Of a DNA stretch of 7,226 nt, positions 1 to 6,510 are shown one piece after another (position 1 is the first letter of the stretch; every line of letters starts with the position of its first letter). The notes beneath the pieces were generated by a model, which saw only the letters and a list, made by a program, of their open reading frames with translations, ran no database searches and was not told where the DNA came from. Origin of the DNA: CAZOOA01 sp964581355 (GTDB lineage: Bacteria; Bacillota; Dethiobacteria; DTU022; UBA8154); contig CAZOOA010000102.1 in assembly GCA_964581355.1 (NCBI GenBank), forward strand, positions 1-7,226, written 5' to 3'. Both the position numbers and the translations under genes were made by a program.

Positions 1-34
1 TGGTTACGTCAATCAGCCTTGCTACTTTTGCCAT
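1..34 (-). CDS. fdnH: Formate dehydrogenase iron-sulfur (beta) subunit, N-terminal fragment
   Basis: Only the first 11 codons are in the window (MAKVARLIDVT), and the gene continues past the left edge. The ATG at 34-32 directly abuts the TAA of fdnG at 37-35. Its ribosome binding site AGGAGG (49-44) lies inside the last codons of fdnG with a 9-base spacer, so translation of the two genes is probably coupled. The peptide matches the opening of FdnH/HybA-type ferredoxin subunits, where LIDVT/LIDVS normally precedes the first CxGCxxC cluster motif. In that family the protein carries four [4Fe-4S] clusters and passes electrons from the catalytic subunit to a membrane cytochrome or quinone-reactive subunit. 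The identification rests on 11 residues plus position in the operon. The cluster motifs themselves are outside the window. Confidence 0.75.
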   Translation of the reverse strand, partial: MAKVARLIDVT

Positions 35-3000
35 TTAGCCCGCCCTCCTTATATTACAGATAAACGATTTGAACTCGGGTATGGTTGTGTTGGCACAACC
101 GATGGTGGGAGACAGGTCGTTGGCGGATGCTCCGGTTGAAAGGCCCATAAAGCCCCAGTGGAAAGGCATGCCTACAATTTCTTTCTCCTCGCCATTAATT
201 ACCAGAGGTTTAACCCGTGGTGTCACGCAGGCTTTAACCTCAATCTTGCCTCTCTTGCTTTCCACTTCAACCATATCCCCGTTTTCCACGCCGATCTCCG
301 CAGCGAGTGAAGGGCTGATTTCGCAGAACATTTCCGGCATGGCTTCTACAAGCCAGGGACTGTTCCGGGTTTCAGTAGCGGTCTGGTAATGTTCCACCAA
401 ACGGTAGGTGGTGCAAATATAGGGATAATCGGCGCTGTCACCCCGGTCCTCGGGATACCAAATAGTGGCAACGGGGTTGAACTCCACATCGCCTGTCAGC
501 GGGCTTTTGGTTATGCTTTCCCAGGGCTCGTAGTGCTCGGTGAAGGGTCCATCAACCATAGATCCAAATTCACCGGCCCAAAGCCTGGACAGTCCCTCGG
601 GATTCATAATAAAGGTGGCTGTTTCCTCTGGAGGGAGGCCAGCAGCGAAGTCGGGCACGTCGTTTGTCTTCCACTCTCCATCTTCCCACCAGACCACGGG
701 ACGATCGGGATTCCAGGGGTTGCCCTGGGCGTCACAGGAGGCACGGTTGTAAACGATTCTCCTGTTGGCAGGCCAACTAAAGCTGTACTCCAGGTTGCTG
801 CCGATCCCTTCGGTTTCCTTGGTGCGGCGCTTGCAGTTGGGGTTGTCTTCATCCTGGTAGAAACCGGTATAAATCCAGCTTCCTGAAGCCGTTTCCCCAA
901 AATCATTAGCGGCAATCTCGCCAAATCCGGGTAGCAGTTCTCCATCGGCTACGTAATAACCATTGATTTCTTTACAGATCTCTCTGGGATCGGGGTCATC
1001 TCCGTAATCCCAGTTCATTTGCAGGATGGGCTCGGGGAAAGTTCCACCTTCCGCATCATACAGGTCTCTTACAGCTTCGAAAAGTTTGTTTACAATCCAC
1101 ATGTCGGATTTGGAATCGCCGGTAGGCTCCTGGGCCTTGTAACGCCACTGGATCCAACGCCCTGAATTTGTGGCGGTGCCTTCCTTTTCAAAGTGAGCTG
1201 CAGCAGGCAGCAAGAACACTTCGGTGTCTACGTCCTCCGGGTTCATGTCGGGAGCTTTCCAGAAGGATGCTGTTTCATTTTCATAAATGTCTGCAACAAC
1301 CAGCCAATCCAGGTTTGCCTGCGCCCGACGCTTCCTGGCGGTAGACGCTCCACTTACCACGGGGTTATCGGCAAAACATAACAGCCCCTTGATTTCTCCC
1401 TGAGCCATGTAGGTGTAGTACGCTACGGAGGAGCGGTCTTTATCCAGGCGGGGCATATAATCAAAGCAGTAGTCGTTATCCGCCGTTGCATTTTCACCAT
1501 AAAAAGCTTTCAACATGGCAGCGAAAAATTTGGGCCGGTTTGTCCAGTAACCGCTGGGAGGAGTAGCAGCTTTGTAAGCGTCCCAATCCTGGCCGTCTGA
1601 AGGCATGGGCATATAGCCTGTAACGATGTGGAACAGCTGACCCATATCGCAGGCGCCCTGAACGTTAACCTGGCCTCGCTGTGCGTTTACGCCGCCACCG
1701 GAAACACCCACATTACCGAGTATAAGCTGCAAAATAGCGCAGCCGCGCACGTTCTGGGAACCGTGGGTAAACTGGGTCATGCCCATGGCGTAGGAAATAT
1801 TCCCTGCTTTTTCAGGGGCGCCGGTGCTGCAGAACAGCTCGGCAACCTCCTCGAACTTATCCTCGGGGCAGCCGGTGAGTTCACTGACGGTTTTTACATC
1901 GTAACGGGAATAAAAATCTTTAAAGAGCTGCCAAACGCAGTTTTCATCCTGCAGGGTCTCATCTTTCAAGATATTCCCATCTTCATCTTTCTGGTACGTC
2001 CAGGTATCTCTTTCGTAGGACATCTGTCCAGGTCCCCGTTGGCCATCTTCGACAGCACCGGTAAATAAGCCGTCGCTGTAACCGAACTCGGGGTTTACCA
2101 GGCAGGAAGCGTTGGTGTGTACTTTTACATATTCTTCATTATATAGGTTGTTTTGAATGGCGTAGTTGATTAACCCGTTTAGGAAAGCGGTGTTGGTTCC
2201 CGGGCGGATAGGCGCATACACATCAGCCACAGCTGCAGTCCGGGTAAACCGGGGGTCTACCACAATCAGCTTTCCACCATTATCCAGGGACCTTTGGATC
2301 CACTTCATAGAAATGGGGTGGTTCTCGACGGTGTTTCCACCGATATTAATGGTCACATCAGAGTGCTGGTAATCAATCCAGTGGTTCGTCATAACGCCTC
2401 TACCAAATGAATTGCCCAAACCTTGGACAGTAGAGGAGTGTCAGAGACGGGCACAGTGGTCGTTATTGACGATGCCCATGGCGGCAACAAACTTCCTGTA
2501 GAGATAATTCTCTTCGTTGTTGCACTTGGCGCTGCCGATCCAGGCCAAAGATTCACAGCGATTCACCGTTTGACCGGCATCATTTGTCTCCTTAAAGTCT
2601 GCATCCCTTGTATCCTTGATTCGCTTGGCGATTTCCTCGATAGCCCAGTCCCAGTCCTTTACTTCCCAGTCGGAAGCGCCGGGAGCGCGGTAAAGCACTT
2701 CCGTCATGCGTTGGGGACTGACAATGGCATTGCCCTGCTCATCATATTCGTAATACTTGTTGTAAAGGGCAGCCCCTTTGCTGCAGAGTGCACCTTCGCT
2801 GACAGGATGATCCGGGTCGCCTTCTACAGAGATAATTTTTCCATCTTCGACATAACATAGTACGCCGCATCCTACACCACAGTACGAACAGATCTGAGAT
2901 AAGGTCTCGGCATACTCGATTCGAAAGACGTCGTCTATCTCTGGTTCTACATCTGGATCTGGCTCATCGGGATCATCGGGTACTGCTGGTTCTTCTTCCT

Positions 3001-3085
3001 CTGGAGCACATCCCAGTTTTGCAGCCAAACTTCCGGCGACAACTGCACCGGATAGCCACAAAAAGTTTCTACGAGATACTTTCAT
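35..3085 (-). CDS. fdnG: Selenocysteine-containing formate dehydrogenase, catalytic (alpha) subunit, FdnG type, Tat-exported
   Basis: This subunit oxidises formate to CO2 at a bis-pterin molybdenum (or tungsten) centre. The reading frame is interrupted once, by UGA at 2443-2441. Reading it as selenocysteine (U215, in the context HCARL-U-HSSTVQG) gives one 1016-residue protein, nearly the length of E. coli FdnG (1015). Residues 1-26 form a twin-arginine signal (SRRNFLWLSG plus a hydrophobic stretch), so the enzyme works outside the membrane. Residues about 27-52 are an acidic Pro/Asp/Glu linker. C66, C69, C73 and C101 bind a [4Fe-4S] cluster, followed by the conserved CSKG lysine (K103). The middle (FGRGVMTNHWIDYQ, VVDPRFTRTAAVADVYAPIR, NSGRWIQWRYK) is diagnostic of the family. 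Residues about 887-1016 are the molybdopterin dinucleotide-binding domain, including VGMPFHWGF. The ATG at 3085 has GAGGTGA (3101-3095) 9 bases upstream. fdhE precedes it by 100 bases with no terminator and fdnH follows immediately. Automatic annotation would split this gene in two or call it a pseudogene. Confidence 0.95.
2397..2443 (-). promoter_or_regulatory. SECIS element with recoded UGA (selenocysteine insertion) in fdnG
   Basis: The UGA is at 2443-2441. Directly downstream the mRNA can fold with an outer stem CCUCUAC (2436-2430) / GUAGAGG (2403-2397), 7 perfect pairs. The inner stem is UGUCC (2429-2425) / GGGCA (2417-2413), 5 pairs including one G-U, capped by the loop AAGGUUU (2424-2418). 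Nine bases (2412-2404) bulge on the 3' side. The apical GGU is 19-21 bases after the UGA, the same offset as the GGU that SelB recognises in E. coli fdhF (compared from memory). Bacterial SECIS elements lie inside the coding region right after the UGA, as here. selA, selB, selC and selD are not in the window. Confidence 0.85.
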
Positions 3086-3094
3086 AGAATACTT

Positions 3095-3101
3095 TCACCT
3101 C
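3095..3101 (-). promoter_or_regulatory. Ribosome binding site of fdnG
   Basis: GAGGTGA lies 9 bases before the ATG at 3085 and fixes the start of fdnG just ahead of the twin-arginine signal. The fdhE-fdnG gap (3186 to 3085) is AT-rich. I see no stem followed by a T run on the minus strand, which fits cotranscription of fdhE and fdnG. Confidence 0.75.
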
Positions 3102-3185
3102 ACTTTATTATTTAAACCTACTTTACAACCCCTCTTCAATTAAATCCACAAAAGTTTTTAAAATCCAGAAATACCTTTTTAGTTT

Positions 3186-4082
3186 TTAGTTAAGTAAACT
3201 GGCTATCTCCGGAAGTGTGTATCCTTCTTTGTTTGCCAGGACATCCAAGTGCCCGGTTGCAATCGCTTCTAGATCTAGAATGACTTCTTTTTGGAGCATT
3301 TTTTCATCAATGATTTTCAGGTAGTGCTCACACTTTTCACAGACATGTACCTGGCGGGCTCTGTCTTCTGGTACGTAAAAAAAGCGTAAACTTCCTTGAT
3401 CCTCGTTGTTACAGTGCGGACATTCCAGGCGAGGAAAATTCCACTGTGCATGGCAGAGCCAGCATTCAAGAATTCTTGCGCCATCATCTTTTCGATGCTT
3501 GGCAATCACAGGTTTTTGACCGCAAACAGGGCAAAAGCTATTTCGCCATAATGAAAAGTCAACTGTTTCAGAAACGCTGTTCATAAATGAACTGAAAAAT
3601 GGGATTAAAGCAGAAAACACGGCAAAAGAGATGACCTCACTATCCAACCCCGTATTTTGGTCCATTTCTTTGTCCTGGACGTACTGTTCCAGTTCCTTTT
3701 TGTTAAATGCTTTAATGTCCTCTAAAAAACCATTTACCTTACTCTCCTGTAATTCCCGGGCTTTACTCAACTCCAGAAGATTGTCAGGAGCTTCCGGACT
3801 GGCTTCTTTAATTGCTTGACATATTTTTTCAAGCAGGTCCAGGAAAGTCTGCCCATCGATTTTTAAATCCTGGCAAGATAGAATATGCTGGTCATTTCTG
3901 AAACAGTCTTTCATTTCTTCTTCTGTTAAGCTAACTTCCGTATTGATCTGATCCAGGTAGCTACTTTGAACAAAGAATATTCTTTTGTAAACATCAAAAA
4001 CCTGTTTTAAATTGCTGTTGTTTTGGAGTTGTAAGTCAATTTCTGCTTCCACTTTTTTGATTGCTGGTGGATACTGGCCCAA
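3186..4082 (-). CDS. fdhE: FdhE, formate dehydrogenase maturation/accessory protein
   Basis: FdhE proteins are cytoplasmic, rubredoxin-like iron-binding proteins needed to make respiratory (exported) formate dehydrogenase active; they are thought to act on the catalytic subunit before Tat export. The protein is 298 residues from the preferred TTG start (4082-4080). Its C-terminal half has four paired-cysteine motifs in the family order: CPVC (C184/C187), CWLC (C207/C210), CPHC (C221/C224) and CEKC (C248/C251). It also has the typical RILECWLCHAQW and HYLKIID segments. The N-terminal 180 residues are helical and poorly conserved, as usual in the family. A GTG at 4091 is also in frame, but it overlaps the ribosome binding site GGGAGG (4096-4091), while the TTG has an 8-base spacer. 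The next gene is its likely client, the Tat-exported selenoenzyme FdnG. Confidence 0.92.
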   Translation of the reverse strand: MGQYPPAIKKVEAEIDLQLQNNSNLKQVFDVYKRIFFVQSSYLDQINTEVSLTEEEMKDCFRNDQHILSCQDLKIDGQTFLDLLEKICQAIKEASPEAPDNLLELSKARELQESKVNGFLEDIKAFNKKELEQYVQDKEMDQNTGLDSEVISFAVFSALIPFFSSFMNSVSETVDFSLWRNSFCPVCGQKPVIAKHRKDDGARILECWLCHAQWNFPRLECPHCNNEDQGSLRFFYVPEDRARQVHVCEKCEHYLKIIDEKMLQKEVILDLEAIATGHLDVLANKEGYTLPEIASLLN

Positions 4083-4090
4083 ACTTCTCA

Positions 4091-4096
4091 CCTCCC
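4091..4096 (-). promoter_or_regulatory. Ribosome binding site that sets the fdhE start
   Basis: GGGAGG, continuing into TGA, pairs fully with the 3' end of 16S rRNA and stands 8 bases before the TTG at 4082. The in-frame GTG at 4091 is made partly of this same sequence, so it is unlikely to be the start. Confidence 0.65.
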
Positions 4097-4466
4097 GGTG
4101 TCCATAGTCCGTCTGTTACTGGAAAAGGTATTCAAGACTTTAAACGGCTAAGCATCCCCCCCTTTGGTAATTTGTTTTTTTACTAAATTGATACTACTTT
4201 CACATTCAATTAAAAAAGACTATTTAACAGTAAGATACTTACATTGGGATACTTATAATAAGATAATATTTATTTATTATTGTAAATTCATATTGCCATA
4301 AATTAAAACTATTTACTATCGGGAAAAATACTAAAAATTAAAACCCATAAGGGATAATAACCCTTATACTGAGGGTTTTTCCCTTACAAATCTTTATTTT
4401 GGAATGTTCTAAATAGTTAAAATACTTTCGGTGGGTGGGCTTTTCCCTGACTGAAGCTGTTATTTT
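4092..4466. other. AT-rich spacer between ndk and fdhE, no gene
   Basis: I find no convincing coding region in these 375 bases. They hold a composite hairpin at 4340-4379 (listed separately), two copies of GATACTTA (4234-4241 and 4248-4255) 14 bases apart, three copies of the octamer ACTATTTA in either orientation (4219-4226, 4308-4315, and inverted at 4410-4417), and a run of seven C (4156-4162). The promoter of the fdhE-fdnG-fdnH operon should lie here, but I could not identify a -35/-10 pair or a sigma-54 site with correct spacing. Two tiny ATG frames on the minus strand close to fdhE (7 and 5 codons) look accidental. Confidence 0.7.
4340..4379 (-). terminator. Composite hairpin, probable ndk terminator
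   Basis: Two perfect 7-bp stems are stacked: outer AAAACCC (4340-4346) / GGGTTTT (4373-4379) and inner ATAAGGG (4347-4353) / CCCTTAT (4361-4367). The loop is 7 bases and a 5-base bulge lies on one side. On the minus strand the stem is followed by GGGTTTTAATTTTTAG, a T-rich tail. It stands about 87 bases beyond the ndk stop, so ending the ndk transcript is the simplest role. The + strand also has a T run after the stem, so it could work in both directions. It could instead be a leader element of the fdh operon. Confidence 0.6.
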
Positions 4467-4916
4467 TTATCCATAAACCCAAGAATCGCTATTTTTTGTA
4501 TAGGAAATAACCTCGTTTTGGTCAAAGAACAGGGACATTTCCCTGGAAGCGCTTTCCAGTGAATCGGAACCATGCACTACATTATTGCCCAAGAAAAGCG
4601 CGAAATCACCTCGAATAGTTCCGGCAGAAGCTTCCTGGGGGTTCGTGCTGCCCATCATTTTCCTGACAACATCTACAGCACCCTGCCCCTCCCAGATCAT
4701 GGCAACTACCGGCCCTGAGGTAATAAAGCTAACAAGCTCCCCAAAAAAAGGCTTATCTTTATGCTCTGCGTAATGTTTTTCAGCATGGTTCTGGGAAATA
4801 TGCAGCATTTTCAGCGCACAAAGCTTTAGGCCTCTTTTTTCCAACCGGTTAATTATTTCACCTACCAGGCTTCTTTGGACGGCATCGGGTTTGATCATTA
4901 CAAATGTTTGCTCCAA
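4467..4916 (-). CDS. ndk: Nucleoside diphosphate kinase
   Basis: Ndk is a cytoplasmic enzyme that moves the gamma phosphate from ATP to other (deoxy)nucleoside diphosphates through a phosphohistidine. The 149-residue protein has the normal bacterial length and every expected motif: IKPDA with K9, HYAEHKDKPFF with Y49, and R85, T91, R102 and N112 for nucleotide binding. The active-site histidine is H115 in NNVVHGSDS. The start is TTG at 4916-4914, with AAGGAG a few bases upstream at 4929-4924; there is no better ATG until residue 7. It lies 161 bases downstream of speE on the same strand. I see no clear promoter in that gap, so it may be partly cotranscribed with speDE. A hairpin follows at 4379-4340. 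Confidence 0.97.
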   Translation of the reverse strand: MEQTFVMIKPDAVQRSLVGEIINRLEKRGLKLCALKMLHISQNHAEKHYAEHKDKPFFGELVSFITSGPVVAMIWEGQGAVDVVRKMMGSTNPQEASAGTIRGDFALFLGNNVVHGSDSLESASREMSLFFDQNEVISYTKNSDSWVYG

Positions 4917-5017
4917 GGTAAGTCTCCTTTCCAGGTTGTTTTTTGTTTAGTAACCAGCTTTACTCTGTATGGATATCATCGGTGCTTCAGGGAAGCGGGC
5001 CTCTTGCAGGAGGAACG

Positions 5018-5037
5018 AAAAAAGGGTTTAGGAAACC
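5018..5037 (-). terminator. Weak possible terminator after speE
   Basis: On the minus strand GGTTT-CCT-AAACC (5037-5025) forms a 5-bp stem followed by CCTTTTTT (T run at 5023-5018), about 40 bases past the speE stop. The stem is short and A/T-rich, so termination is likely to be partial at best. Confidence 0.35.
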
Positions 5038-5077
5038 AATATTTATTCTCTGCTGTGTTATAAGTAATCCGAAGCGG

Positions 5078-5992
5078 CTAATACGTTATTAAGGGGTTAT
5101 CATCTTCAATTATTCGCTGCTCCTGGGAGCGCATCAGTCTTAAATCTTTTGGCAAAGTAAAAATATTTTGGTGAGTTAATCCATCGTAAAACTTTAAGGT
5201 TTCCAGTCCGCGTTCTTTTAGCTTGCTGTCAATTGCTTCGGGTGTAAAATCACTTGTTTTGTAATGATCGGAAGCACAAATAAAACCCCATTTTGTGTCA
5301 TAAGAAGGGATAAATACTCCACAAGAGTCAACATTTTTAAATACAGTTTTCAATGTGTTATAAATAGCACCATGGCACTCAAATAATTTTAAGTGCAAGT
5401 TTCCAGCCTGAAGGCTTATAATGCCCCCTTCTTTCAGCTTGGTTTTTGCCATACTGTAGAACTCTTTGGTAAACAGCATATAACAGGGGCTGTCCTCCAA
5501 AGGTTCTGGAAGATCCATAAAGATAACGTCCCATGTATCAGCGGACTCTGCCAGGTATTTACGGGCATCTTCGAATAGCAGCTTAACCTTCGGATCATCA
5601 TAAGCGCCTGCGTTCCACTGGGGCATATATTCCTTGCACAGGTCGATAACCTCTTTATCAATATCTACCATTACAACTTCTTCGACCGAAGGATGTTTCA
5701 GAATTTCCCTGAGAACGGCCCCTTCACCTCCACCGGCAATCATAATCCTTTTGGGAGCAGTGTGCATCGTCATGGCCGGATGAATCAATGTCTCATGATA
5801 TATATACTCATCATATTGGGCAGATTGGATTTTTCCATCCAAAATTAAGCAGCGACCAAAAAAATCTGTGTCAATAATTTCAACTTTTTGAAACTGGGTT
5901 TTTCCATTAAATACAAACCGTTCCACACCATACATATGTGCCTGGGTAGGGTGAGTGTATTCTATATACCACTTCCAATGATAAGATGGCAA
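5078..5992 (-). CDS. speE: Spermidine/thermospermine synthase-family aminopropyltransferase
   Basis: The enzyme transfers an aminopropyl group from decarboxylated S-adenosylmethionine to a diamine or polyamine acceptor. It is 304 residues: a small N-terminal beta domain (1-65, ending in LDGKIQSAQYDEYIYHE), then a Rossmann methyltransferase-like domain. The nucleoside-binding loop is GGGEG (87-91), D110 is in MVDID, EDAR is at 141-144, and the catalytic loop is MDLPEPLEDSPCY with D160 conserved. The loop sequence, the YNTLKTVFK and VFIPSYDTKWGFICASDH segments and the long C-terminus look closer to plant ACL5 and Thermus SpeE than to E. coli SpeE (recalled, not aligned), so the acceptor may not be putrescine. 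The second loop Asp of the usual DPxGP motif is E163. The start is TTG at 5992 with GGAGG 9 bases upstream. speD ends 27 bases upstream, so the two form an operon. Confidence 0.9.
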   Translation of the reverse strand: MPSYHWKWYIEYTHPTQAHMYGVERFVFNGKTQFQKVEIIDTDFFGRCLILDGKIQSAQYDEYIYHETLIHPAMTMHTAPKRIMIAGGGEGAVLREILKHPSVEEVVMVDIDKEVIDLCKEYMPQWNAGAYDDPKVKLLFEDARKYLAESADTWDVIFMDLPEPLEDSPCYMLFTKEFYSMAKTKLKEGGIISLQAGNLHLKLFECHGAIYNTLKTVFKNVDSCGVFIPSYDTKWGFICASDHYKTSDFTPEAIDSKLKERGLETLKFYDGLTHQNIFTLPKDLRLMRSQEQRIIEDDNPLITY

Positions 5993-6019
5993 GTCTGGAG
6001 TCCTCCTTGTTTACTGCAA

Positions 6020-6406
6020 TTAAACGGCTGATTGTTTTTGTGCCTTATCGTATTCAAGCTCGGAAATGCCGCGTTCCACTTCTTTAGCCGCCATACGTTC
6101 GGCTGTAAAATGCTTTTTCAAATAATAACAGGAAACCCAGGGGTCAACGGTGCTGCCACAGGTAAAAACATCCACCGCTGCATAGCCATACTCAGGCCAT
6201 GTATGAATTGCCAGGTGGGATTCAGAAATAACAACCACACCGCTTACTCCTTGAGGGTTAAATTGATGAAAAACAGCTTCCCTTATTTCAGCTCCTGCTT
6301 CAAGAGCTGCATTTACCATGATTTCCTCGATTTTTACTGTGTCGTTTAATACCTCAGGAGTGCAACCATAAAATTCTGCCAGCACGTGGCGGCCCAAAGT
6401 GCGCAT
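6020..6406 (-). CDS. speD: S-adenosylmethionine decarboxylase proenzyme
   Basis: SpeD cleaves itself to create a pyruvoyl group and then decarboxylates S-adenosylmethionine, supplying the aminopropyl donor for SpeE encoded just downstream. The protein is 128 residues from the ATG at 6406-6404, the size of the short bacterial/archaeal class. It opens with LGRHVLAEFYGC. The self-cleavage site is E62-S63 in SESHLAIHTWPE, where S63 becomes the pyruvoyl group. H68 and C83 (DVFTCG) are the processing and proton-donor residues. With this start the three residues take the same numbers as in Thermotoga maritima SpeD, as I recall them. A TTG at 6412 is in frame two codons earlier, but the G-rich ribosome binding site (about 6419-6414) is almost against it and 7 bases from the ATG. 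Confidence 0.95.
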   Translation of the reverse strand: MRTLGRHVLAEFYGCTPEVLNDTVKIEEIMVNAALEAGAEIREAVFHQFNPQGVSGVVVISESHLAIHTWPEYGYAAVDVFTCGSTVDPWVSCYYLKKHFTAERMAAKEVERGISELEYDKAQKQSAV

Positions 6407-6448
6407 TTCCAAGCCCCCTTTTTAATAATGTTGAAAGAGTCAAATAAC

Positions 6449-6476
6449 ATTGTAGCAAATTAAGTCAAAAAGTCAA
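6449..6476 (-). promoter_or_regulatory. Sigma-A promoter of speDE (proximal)
   Basis: TTGACT (6476-6471), a 16-base spacer and TACAAT (6454-6449), each one mismatch from consensus. Transcription should begin near 6442, giving a leader of about 36 bases before speD. Confidence 0.7.
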
Positions 6477-6510
6477 TGATCGCAATAATTTTTTTTAAAT
6501 ACCCTTGTTA

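Noticed and set aside
389..886. + strand open frame of 165 codons inside fdnG
   Set aside because: It is antisense to a strongly conserved part of formate dehydrogenase, has no recognisable domain and no ribosome binding site. The other long antisense frames in fdnG (69-389, 1628-2068, 2423-2860) are dismissed for the same reason.
2417..2419. TTG as the start of a separate 794-residue protein
   Set aside because: There is no ribosome binding site, and the frame continues upstream through Sec215 into the Tat signal and cluster domain. The shorter protein would lack the active-site Sec and the 4Fe-4S cluster.
4102..4162. Leader peptides ahead of fdhE (ATG frames of 7 and 5 codons)
   Set aside because: The first ATG touches its G run with no spacer, and the second overlaps the fdhE ribosome binding site. 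There is no codon pattern suggesting attenuation.
4280..4300. Possible sigma-54 promoter for fdhE (minus-strand TGGCA with following T/A)
   Set aside because: The -12 GC element is missing at the required distance from the -24 GG.
4875..5063. + strand open frame of 62 codons across the ndk start
   Set aside because: It overlaps ndk in antisense, lacks a ribosome binding site and its translation shows no recognisable motif.
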